The notes under the pieces were generated by a model, which saw only the letters and a list, made by a program, of their open reading frames with translations, had not been told where the DNA came from and searched no databases. From NCBI RefSeq assembly GCF_014117425.1, contig NZ_CP059725.1, positions 2,954,001 through 3,018,000 on the forward strand: a stretch of 64,000 nucleotides of DNA, read 5' to 3'. The first letter of the stretch is position 1. The number at the start of each line of letters is the position of its first letter. This DNA is from Bartonella sp. HY038. GTDB lineage: Bacteria; Pseudomonadota; Alphaproteobacteria; Rhizobiales; Rhizobiaceae. Shown piece by piece: positions 31,001 to 38,820 of this stretch. Position numbers and translations under genes: made by a program.

Positions 31001-33672
31001 TCATCAACCAAATCCATCTTAGATGTATCAATTGGATTTGGAATAACTGTATCGACATTAAAATCAAGTGAGCCGCTTGGGGTACTTGTATTACCGGCAG
31101 CGTCAGTTGCAGTTACTGTAATTGAATGATTGCCATCGCTTAGGGGATTTTCAGGTTTTAACGTCCACTTACCATCGCTATCAGCAGTAGTTGTGCCAAT
31201 GACCGTATCACCATCTTTAATTGTGATGGTTGAACCTGGCTCGCCTGTCCCTTTAAACTCAGGTTTCGTTTCATTGGTGCTACTACCAGCAGTAATCGCA
31301 CCAATGACTGGCTCCGTATTATCGGTCGCAGTTGGTGTTGATGGTGTTGCTGGTGGCGTTGTATCAACAGTAAAATCAATGGGCGCGCTTGGGCTGCTAG
31401 CATTACCAGCCGTATCAGTTTCAGTAACCGTAACAGAATGACTACCTTCAGTTAAAGGCGCATCAGGCTTAACTGACCAATTACCATCGGTTCCAACCGT
31501 TGTCGTTCCAATAACCGTATCACCATCTTTAATGGTAATGGTAGAACCTGGCTCGCCAGTACCTGAGAATTCTGGCTGAGTATCATTTGTGCTGCTACCA
31601 GCGGTAACAGGGCCGGTCACAGGCTCTTGATTATCAGTAACACTTGGAGCAGATGGTGTTGCTGGTGGCGTTGTATCAACAGTAAAATCAATCGGCGCGC
31701 TTGGGCTGCTAGCATTACCAGCCGTATCAGTTTCAGTAACTGTAACAGAATGACTACCTTCAGTTAAAGGTGCATCAGGCTTAACTGACCAATTACCATC
31801 GGTTCCAACCGTTGTCGTTCCAATAACAGTATCACCATCTTTAATGGTAATAGTTGAACCTGGCTCACCTGTACCTGAGAATTCTGGCTGAGTATCATTT
31901 GTGCTGCTACCAGCGGTAACAGGGCCGGTCACAGGCTCTTGATTATCAGTAACACTTGGAGCAGATGGTGTTGCTGGTGGCGTTGTATCAACAGTAAAAT
32001 CAATCGGCGCGCTTGGGCTGCTAGCATTACCAGCCGTATCAGTTTCAGTAACTGTAACAGAATGACTACCTTCAGTTAAAGGTGCATCAGGCTTAACTGA
32101 CCAATTACCATCGGTTCCAACCGTTGTCGTTCCAATAACAGTATCACCATCTTTAATGGTAATAGTTGAACCTGGCTCACCTGTACCTGAGAATTCTGGC
32201 TGAGTTTCATTGGTGCTGCTGCCAGGTGCGATAGGCCCAACAACAGGCTCGGTATTATCGGTTGCAGTTGGAGCAGATGGCATTGCTGGTGGCGTTGTAT
32301 CAACAGTAAAATCAATCGGCGCGCTTGGGCTACTAGCATTACCAGCCGTATCAGTTTCAGTAACCGTAATCGAATGATTACCTTCAGGAAGCGCAGCATC
32401 AGGCTTAACTGACCAATTGCCATCAGTACCGACCGTTGTCGTCCCAATAACAGTATCGCCATCTTTAATGGTAATAGTTGAGCCAGGCTCACCAGTACCT
32501 GAGAATTCTGGCTGAGTTTCATTGGTGCTGCTGCCAGGCAAAATTGGACCAACATATGGCTCGGTATTATCGGTTGCAGTTGGAGCAGATGGTGTTGCTG
32601 GCGCAGTCGTATCAACGGTAAAATCAATCGGCGCACTTGGGCTGCTAGCATTACCAGCCGTATCGGTTTCCGTAACTGTAACAGAATGACTACCTTCAGT
32701 TAAAGGTGCATCAGGCTTAACTGACCAATTGCCATCAGTATCGACCGTTGTCGTCCCGATAACTGTATCGCCATCTTTAATGGTAATAGTTGAACCAGGC
32801 TCACCAGTACCTGAGAATTCTGGCTGAGTTTCATTGGTACTACTTCCAGGTAGAATAGGACCAACATGCGGTTCGGTATTATCCATAACCAAAGGTGTAG
32901 TTGGCGTTGACGGCGCTAAAGTATCCACTGAAAAAACGAAGGGATCGCTATGTGCACTTTCATTACCAGCACCGTCAGAGGCCGTATAAGTAATTGAATG
33001 AGCACCATCGGCAAGATCCACCTCAGGCTCCCAGCTCCAATGACCATCACTTGCAGCCACTGTCGAACCAATAAGCTGCCCATTATCATAAAATTTGATA
33101 ACAGTTCCAGGCATTGCAGTACCGGAAAAAGTCGGACGAGGATCATTCGTACTGGTTCCGGCAACTATTGGACCAACAATAGACTCAACCTTATCATAAA
33201 CATTATCAAGAGATGGAACACTAGGCGGCGCCGTATCAACAACAGGCGGCGTATAGTTATAATCAGAACTACTTGAAAAAGCTATCGCAGCAGCAATACC
33301 GCCCGCACCAAGCAAACCAATCAATATGCTTGTAGCATCAACATCATTTAAATTATGATAGATAACATCTGGATCATTAATACCATCTTGACCAGACAAA
33401 GCCTTACTAAAATCAACTAGCAGAAGCGTTCCACCGTCACTCAATAGTAAATTATTAAAGTCTAACCCATTTACAAAAAAATTCTTAATAACAAGCTTTT
33501 GACCATCTTTAAACTCGATAACCAAATCACCGCCTTCGCGCGCATAATTTGCTATATCACCCTTTGGCGCATCAATATAAAAATTACTAGCACTTTCTGG
33601 CGCATCTACAACACCCGATTTACTTGTGACTTTTAAATTGGCATGACCATTCAAATTAGACTTACTAACCAC
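16008..33672 (-). CDS. Giant BapA-like type I-secreted adhesin with Ig-like repeats (frame broken by single-base indels)
   Basis: One gene is inferred across 17.7 kb. It starts at a GTG (33670-33672) after GGGGAT. Residues 1 to ~150 are a BapA-type prefix domain ending in a glycine/alanine-rich hydrophobic stretch. Next come seven or so 104-aa Ig-like repeats, ~3.8 copies of a 772-aa block of several Ig-like domains, and ~3.5 copies of a 224-aa block. Then comes a DxDGDGxxD FG-GAP/VCBS-like segment (about 17150-18350) and a C-terminal GGNDTF/type I secretion target domain. The raw sequence is open at 16008-24744, 24746-28692 and 30250-33672. Comparing repeat copies reveals 15 one-base deletions and one insertion; correcting them gives exactly 5,893 codons including stop. 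No signal peptide is present, as expected for type I export. No HlyB/HlyD/TolC genes are nearby. Confidence 0.85.
19458..21835 (-). repeat. 672-bp (224-aa) tandem coding repeat, about 3.5 copies
   Basis: Copies start at 19458, 20130, 20802 and 21474 (period exactly 672 bp, in frame). The second and third copies are almost letter-identical; the last is partial and merges with more diverged repeat sequence. Each block holds two Ig-like domains (...ITDDTGFSDSDYITSDDTL... and ...ISGFFDDVGLIQGDMTTSG...). Confidence 0.92.
22164..31031 (-). repeat. 2316-bp (772-aa) tandem coding macro-repeat, about 3.8 copies
   Basis: Copies start at 22164, 24480, 26795 and 29105. Observed spacings are 2316, 2315 and 2310 bp; the shortfalls of 1 and 6 equal the single-base deletions identified inside those copies, so the true period is 2316 bp. 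The fourth copy is cut at about 31031, where the sequence changes to the 312-bp repeats. Copies differ by only scattered substitutions (e.g. CTAAGATCAGCTG versus CCGCCAAATCAACTG). Confidence 0.93.
31040..33240 (-). repeat. 312-bp (104-aa) tandem Ig-like coding repeats, about 7 copies
   Basis: The junction word GCTGG(T/C)G.. before GTATCAAC recurs at 31349, 31661, 31973, 32285 and 32597, a period of exactly 312 bp, with more diverged units on both sides. Each unit reads TGEPGSTITIKDGDTVIGTT ... GNASSPSAPIDFTVDTTPPA. Units nearest the N-terminus are the most diverged. Confidence 0.9.
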
Positions 33673-34108
33673 TATTCGATCCCCGCATACTTGATGTAAT
33701 ACTAATATAAAAATATGCTGTTATAGTACAGGCAGATACAAATATATGTCAATAAACTAAATCAATTAATTGATAATATTTTATATAATACAGATAAGAA
33801 AATACCAATATAGATGATAAATATCAAGGATATCTGGCTTAAACAGCGCCAATTATATTATAAATTAGAAAATTATAATATAACAAAACCAACTGATTTT
33901 AATGATTTCTATTTTCTCCAAAAATTGTATTGAAAAATAGAGAAGTATAAGGATCACAAAGAATATTGCATTGCCTATTACTCCCTTTTAAAGCTACCTA
34001 TTTCAACCACAAAAGATGAAAGCCATCTTGCGCCAAACTCACCAAAGATCCTCACAATAAAGTCAAACAATCATCGACTGATAGAACTTTTGTAAAGATA
34101 GAAGACAT
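33673..34108. promoter_or_regulatory. Upstream region of the giant adhesin gene
   Basis: About 435 AT-rich bases lie between the adhesin GTG and the terminator of the preceding gene. A perfect inverted repeat, TTATATTATAA (33853-33863) / TTATAATATAA (33873-33883), could be an operator. No reliable -35/-10 pair was found and no gene is seen. Confidence 0.4.
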
Positions 34109-34148
34109 AAAAAAACTGGCTCCTTTCAATCACATGAAAAGAGCCAGT
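34109..34148 (-). terminator. Intrinsic terminator of the 614-aa repeat protein
   Basis: ACTGGCTC / GAGCCAGT stem with an 18-base loop, followed on the minus strand by seven T residues; 19 bases past the stop at 34168. Confidence 0.88.
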
Positions 34149-34167
34149 CCTTAAATATTTGTAAATA

Positions 34168-36012
34168 TTAAACGATTGTTACATTAACACCTGCTTGGAT
34201 GTGAAGACTTTCATCACCATGAGCATAGACACTATAAACAACACCAGCACCATCCGTATAGCTGCCGTCAGTAAGCGACCAGCTATTATCAAGCTTAACA
34301 ACATCGCTACCGTCACCCTTAATATTAAGACTTTTATCATCAAAGCCATTATCAAAAAGCGAACCATTAAAACTTAATGTATTTTTACCATTACCAGTAA
34401 GGTCAAGCGCTGTAACTGCAGAGCTAAAATCATCACTAAACAGATTTCCAGCATTAATATTGCGACCATAACCGCTAATATCAACTTCAAGACCAAGCTG
34501 ATTATTGTGATTTTCGTTAAATTCATTAATCAAAGTGCCAAGCCAATCAAGACTTGCAAAGCCAAATGATTTTACAGAGTCAACGCGCAATACATCAAGA
34601 TTGCTATTTGCCATACCATCTGTATGGAACATGTCGGTTAGCCATGTTTGATAATAAGTATTAAAGCCAGCAACAGTAAGCGAGTTAAGCTCTAATGTGT
34701 CATAACCCTCGCCAGCATTAATTTGCAACGCACCTTGCTGAATAAAGCCATTAAGCGAAATTCGGTCATTGCCATCGCCCGTATCAATAAGGTTATAGCC
34801 TGTTCCAGATGCTAACACCTTGCCATAAATCTCGACAACATCATTGCCTTCACCAGCGAAAACTTCGTTTTTACCGCCATTTTGCGCTTCAAGACCGCGA
34901 CTAAACACAATCTTATCGTCACCCTCGCCGGCATCAATGTGATTGGTTCCAGCAGCAATCACTTTATTCGTGAATAGCAGTGTATCGTTACCTTCGCCTG
35001 AACTAATACTATTAATACCGTTTTCATGGCTAACCATACCGCGAGCAAAGGTCAAGAAATCATCACCAGCGCTCGTTGTAATTTCATTAAGATGATAGCT
35101 TTCAACAAGACCTGAAATGGTAAGAACAGTTTTGCCGCCATTTACTGTAAAGATATTTGAGCCAGTATTGCTAGCAGTAAAGTTACCAACTATGGTTACT
35201 ACATGATCGCCAGCACCGATAACAAATTGATTAAAGCCACTTGCATAAACGCCATTAGTTACCGTTAAAACCGTATTACCATCACCAAAAGTTAATGAAT
35301 TTTCACCGCCAACGCGCGATTCAATACCGCGGGCAACAGTAACTACGTGGTCACCTGCAGCTGCGGTAATTCTGTTCGTTCCACTGGCAAGAAGACGGCC
35401 ACCGATAGATAAAACCGTTTTTCCAGCACCAAAAGAGAAAGAATTTACGCCATTTGAAGCGGCATCAATACTGCCCCAAATACTTGCGATATGGGTACCC
35501 TCACCCATTGAAAACAGATTTGCAGCTTCACTCGCTGCTGTAACACTACCCGTAATTTTAAGCGTTTTTGTTCCATCACCAAGTGCAACCCGATTTTGGT
35601 TACTTGATTGTACATTGCCTAAAATAGAAATAACATCCGTGCCATCACCCAAACTAATGGTGTTGCTACCAAGATTATTGGTTTTCATACCCCAAAAGAA
35701 GGTTAAACCATGATTGCCATCGCCAAATACAATGCTATTTTCAGCGCCTGCTGTAGCATCCAAACCACCCCATACATTAAGGAGCTTATTGCCATCGCCA
35801 CCGGTAATCGAATTTGAGCCGCTCCCCTTTAACCGACCACCAACAAAAATGCTATCATTGCCATTGCCAACATCAATACTGGTTGATGCGCCTGCAGAAC
35901 TTTCAACATTTGACCAAACCTTGATAATATCATTATTATCACTGCCGCTAATCTCCTTTACACCTGCAGTAGATGTAAAATTCCAACTAGACCAGAAATT
36001 TCCTAAAGCCAT
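34168..36012 (-). CDS. Glycine/aspartate-rich repeat protein, probable type I-secreted surface protein
   Basis: This 614-aa protein has no signal peptide. Residues ~20-440 consist of about sixteen repeats of 22-27 residues with the pattern N-x-I/F-x-x-G-x-G-(N/D)-x-x-(L/V) and a following G-x-(V/L)-x-A-x-x-x-G turn. This is reminiscent of RTX/beta-roll or beta-helix strands, though canonical GGxGxDxLx nonapeptides are only approximate. The C-terminal ~170 residues are non-repetitive and end in HIQAGVNVTIV, a hydrophobic tail like type I secretion signals. A GTGGGG ribosome site precedes the ATG. It lies immediately upstream of the giant adhesin on the same strand but has its own terminator. 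A role at the cell surface or in matrix is inferred, not shown. Confidence 0.75.
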   Translation of the reverse strand: MALGNFWSSWNFTSTAGVKEISGSDNNDIIKVWSNVESSAGASTSIDVGNGNDSIFVGGRLKGSGSNSITGGDGNKLLNVWGGLDATAGAENSIVFGDGNHGLTFFWGMKTNNLGSNTISLGDGTDVISILGNVQSSNQNRVALGDGTKTLKITGSVTAASEAANLFSMGEGTHIASIWGSIDAASNGVNSFSFGAGKTVLSIGGRLLASGTNRITAAAGDHVVTVARGIESRVGGENSLTFGDGNTVLTVTNGVYASGFNQFVIGAGDHVVTIVGNFTASNTGSNIFTVNGGKTVLTISGLVESYHLNEITTSAGDDFLTFARGMVSHENGINSISSGEGNDTLLFTNKVIAAGTNHIDAGEGDDKIVFSRGLEAQNGGKNEVFAGEGNDVVEIYGKVLASGTGYNLIDTGDGNDRISLNGFIQQGALQINAGEGYDTLELNSLTVAGFNTYYQTWLTDMFHTDGMANSNLDVLRVDSVKSFGFASLDWLGTLINEFNENHNNQLGLEVDISGYGRNINAGNLFSDDFSSAVTALDLTGNGKNTLSFNGSLFDNGFDDKSLNIKGDGSDVVKLDNSWSLTDGSYTDGAGVVYSVYAHGDESLHIQAGVNVTIV

Positions 36013-36365
36013 TTAAATGCCCCACATGGTTAAAAATATTAAAAAAGAGAATGCTATGCTAGCTAAGTTAAATATATAACTATACATGGTAAGCTATTGC
36101 GTATAGTCACAAATATAAATTAAAGCATTGTTATATTTATTACAGCATCAAATATTATTCAACAACAATCTAACCGTACATATATTTTTATTTATATTTT
36201 TATTTATATTTTTAATTATATATTATATTAGTTATATAATATATATTTTTTTCTTTTAAAAAGAGAATTAAACAATAATTTATCTATATTAAAGCTTATA
36301 AAAATACTAAAAATCTTATATTAATTTTACTTAAAAGCTAAAATAACGCATTCCCCACCTTAAAC
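36013..36365. other. Very AT-rich intergenic region
   Basis: This region holds the upstream sequence of the 614-aa protein gene. It includes three 12-bp direct repeats (TATTTTTATTTA-type, 36183-36218) and further TATA-rich sequence. No gene, RNA or terminator was recognised. Confidence 0.5.
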
Positions 36366-37289
36366 TTATTCCTGCCTTTTTAACCACGTTTCGATTCCAT
36401 CAATCGTTTGAAAATCACCAACTGCATAAGCAGACATTGCAGGATAATAACTTTTAATCATATTTGCCAATGCGTTACCCGGACCAAGATCAAGGATAGA
36501 CATTACCCCTTGCTCACTCAATGCCTGTAAAACCGCTTGCCAATCAAGCCGCTGAGCAATTTCCTCGGCAAGTTTTTTTAAACCATCTTGCACTTTAAAA
36601 ATGCGGCCACCATCGAGACCACTAAAGAGCAAACGATTATCATCCATTGCATTAAAGGGCTTTGCTGCTATAAAATCATAAAAGGGGCCAACCGCATTTG
36701 CAAGAAATGGCGTATGCGAGGGAATAAACACATCTAGAACATCACAGCGCGTTGCCCCTATATTGCGCAATTCTTTACATAGTGTTTCAATATCATTTTC
36801 ATTGCCAGCAAGTATAAAAAAATTATCTGGATTATGAATAGCAATGACACAATTAGCTTGATGCAAAGGCGTTTGCAATTGTGTTTCACTTAGCCCCATA
36901 ACAAAAGCTAGCCGCGCCTTTATCGCATGAGCGCTATCCATCAAGGTTGCTCGTTTTAATGTGATAGCCAATGCTTCAGCTGGCTGCCAAATATTGGCAA
37001 TAGCAAAAGCTGCAACCTCGCCAACACTATAACCAGCCACGCATATGCGTTCAGGCAAATGATCCTTAATTAAATTATAATGGCATAGGGCAGTAAGTAC
37101 AGAAAAGAATTGGTTATAATAATTACTTGACCGTATTTGCGGATCACTTTCACGTAAAAACTTTAACGGATCATGGCCTAATAAAACGCCGGCAGCATGA
37201 AGCAAATCACTATTTTTCGAACTATTTGCACCTAAATCTAAGGATTGCGGCATTAAACGTCCTTGCCCGCCGCATAATAAAGCAAACAT
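36366..37289 (-). CDS. mdcH: Malonate decarboxylase malonyl-CoA:ACP transacylase MdcH
   Basis: This is a 307-aa malonyltransferase of the FabD fold. It primes the decarboxylase by moving malonyl from CoA to the thiol of the acyl carrier subunit MdcC. The nucleophile serine lies in GYSVGE (about residue 88) and the N-terminal CGGQG oxyanion motif is present; the histidine of IPSHTPF (about 200) completes the dyad. It starts 3 bases after the mdcB stop and uses a GGGGGATGG ribosome site within the end of mdcB. It is the last gene of the operon. Confidence 0.92.
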   Translation of the reverse strand: MFALLCGGQGRLMPQSLDLGANSSKNSDLLHAAGVLLGHDPLKFLRESDPQIRSSNYYNQFFSVLTALCHYNLIKDHLPERICVAGYSVGEVAAFAIANIWQPAEALAITLKRATLMDSAHAIKARLAFVMGLSETQLQTPLHQANCVIAIHNPDNFFILAGNENDIETLCKELRNIGATRCDVLDVFIPSHTPFLANAVGPFYDFIAAKPFNAMDDNRLLFSGLDGGRIFKVQDGLKKLAEEIAQRLDWQAVLQALSEQGVMSILDLGPGNALANMIKSYYPAMSAYAVGDFQTIDGIETWLKRQE

Positions 37290-37292
37290 TTT

Positions 37293-38189
37293 CTATCCAT
37301 CCCCCAAGCAATCTAAAAACACGGTAGCAGCCAGCATATCGGCAACGCCACCCGGCGACAAATTGCGTTTAATGAAGTTATCATGTATTTCCGCGGCCTT
37401 TTTTTGCCAATCAATCTGTGTAATAGAACCATCTTTGATAAATTTTTGCGCAGTGTGCTGCGCAAAAGCCATTCCTTCAATACCTCCGCGATGCAGTAAA
37501 TTGGTGTCGCAGATTTTGGCTAACAATCGCATCGTTACATGAATCCGTTGTGCTTCTTCCACCTTTGTCCACTGGCGCGCCTCATGTAATGCCGGCAAAC
37601 CAATTTCATATAGGGATGGATAACCCCTTGCCGCCTCTTCACGCGCACCACCTGCGCCATATAAGCGCAATACTTTGGTGCCATGACTTGTCAAGCTAAT
37701 TGGCCCTTGTGAAATATCTTGCCCCCACTGATTGGCGATAATAGTACCTAGCTTTATAGGAAGCGAAAAATTTTGCGTTTTAAACCCATAGGCTGCGCAT
37801 AGTAAACCAAGAGCAAAGATTGCGCCACGATGGGCATTTATACCATTAGTTGCCTGTATCATTGCCTGTTCGGCAGCTATACCGATGCTGCGCAGTTCAC
37901 TCATTTGCGCGCTTTTTGTACCAGCAATAAATAAATCTTTAAAAAACGGTCGAATAGCATCAGCGCTCTTTGCCAATATTGCATAATCCATATCTGCATG
38001 CGCGCCATTATCTATATGACTTACAAGGCCGGGCTTTGGATAAGTTTGCAATTCCTTGATGAGGGCGTCATATGCTTTATTGGCAATGGCATCACCTTGT
38101 TGCCCAATATCATTAAAAACCAGACTGTTTTTTAACTGACCAAATTGTTTGTTAAACTGACCAGACTGTTTGTTTAACTGATAAGTCAT
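37293..38189 (-). CDS. mdcB: Triphosphoribosyl-dephospho-CoA synthase MdcB
   Basis: This 298-aa CitG/MdcB-type enzyme makes the 2'-(5''-triphosphoribosyl)-3'-dephospho-CoA precursor of the decarboxylase prosthetic group. Family motifs KPGLVSHIDNGAHADMD and NGINAHRGAIFALG are clear. The frame is open to 38216, but GGGGGAG with proper spacing points to the ATG at 38189 (MTYQLNKQ), overlapping the end of mdcG. The N-terminus carries a 7-residue duplication (LNKQSGQ / FNKQFGQ, 21-bp repeats), an unusual extension before the conserved core. Confidence 0.9.
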   Translation of the reverse strand: MTYQLNKQSGQFNKQFGQLKNSLVFNDIGQQGDAIANKAYDALIKELQTYPKPGLVSHIDNGAHADMDYAILAKSADAIRPFFKDLFIAGTKSAQMSELRSIGIAAEQAMIQATNGINAHRGAIFALGLLCAAYGFKTQNFSLPIKLGTIIANQWGQDISQGPISLTSHGTKVLRLYGAGGAREEAARGYPSLYEIGLPALHEARQWTKVEEAQRIHVTMRLLAKICDTNLLHRGGIEGMAFAQHTAQKFIKDGSITQIDWQKKAAEIHDNFIKRNLSPGGVADMLAATVFLDCLGDG

Positions 38190-38820
38190 CGTCATTCTCC
38201 CCCACCCATGTTGCAAAAGGCATCAGCACCACACCAGTATTGGTTTTTACGATTATATCATCCTTATATTGACGTAATATTTCTTGATAATGAACTCCGC
38301 CCTTTGGTCTAATCAGCTCCACATCAATACGCATCAATGCAGTTTTATTGATGCTTTCAATGCTATTACATAGATTTAAAACATAATCTTGCCTTGGTAA
38401 GACAGTTAAGCACAAATCAAGATCGGAAGTTTTACTGATATAATGCATATTTGTTAGCGCTTGCCAGCATAGACTACCAAACACTCTAAAATTTGCGTCA
38501 ATTTGCATCATCGCCTTAATCAGGTTTTGCCAATCATAAGGTGCATAACGCGCTAACTCACTTAGCAAAGGTGGCGGAGTTGTTTTGCTTATGTGATGTT
38601 TATGAATTATGAGCGATATTCTTGCCTTGCCCATGGTTGGAGGTAAAGGCAAACCAAGCAACAGATCATCATTATTTTTCAGCATTGGTTGTTGCGTAAC
38701 AATGAGGGGGAAGTTTTTTGCCTCCCACTCTTTCAACACATCAAAGTGATATTGCTCATATAAAGCTTGCCAACCTGTCGCATCAAGCCAAACAAGGTCA
38801 TGACGATGAAAATCACCCAT
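38152..38820 (-). CDS. mdcG: Phosphoribosyl-dephospho-CoA transferase MdcG
   Basis: This 222-aa nucleotidyltransferase-type enzyme attaches the prosthetic group to MdcC. The N-terminus HRHDLVWL and the G-S ... SDLDL metal-binding pattern (mid-protein) are those of MdcG/CitX-like holo-ACP synthases. The ATG at 38820 overlaps the mdcDE stop and is preferred over a TTG at 38832. It overlaps mdcB by 38 bases. No strong ribosome site is seen, so translation is probably coupled to mdcDE. Confidence 0.88.
   Translation of the reverse strand: MGDFHRHDLVWLDATGWQALYEQYHFDVLKEWEAKNFPLIVTQQPMLKNNDDLLLGLPLPPTMGKARISLIIHKHHISKTTPPPLLSELARYAPYDWQNLIKAMMQIDANFRVFGSLCWQALTNMHYISKTSDLDLCLTVLPRQDYVLNLCNSIESINKTALMRIDVELIRPKGGVHYQEILRQYKDDIIVKTNTGVVLMPFATWVGENDDDLSVKQTVWSV

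Noticed and set aside
19458..31031. CRISPR array
   Set aside because: The direct repeats are hundreds to thousands of bases long, in frame and translated into Ig-like domains, with no spacer structure.
16008..33672. Several separate adhesin genes or pseudogenes, as the raw frames suggest
   Set aside because: Repeat-copy comparison locates every break as a single-base indel, and the net correction restores one frame exactly.
33960..34100. Short hydrophobic minus-strand frame (about 30 codons) upstream of the adhesin
   Set aside because: It has no ATG start, no ribosome site and no recognisable family, and is too short to separate from chance.
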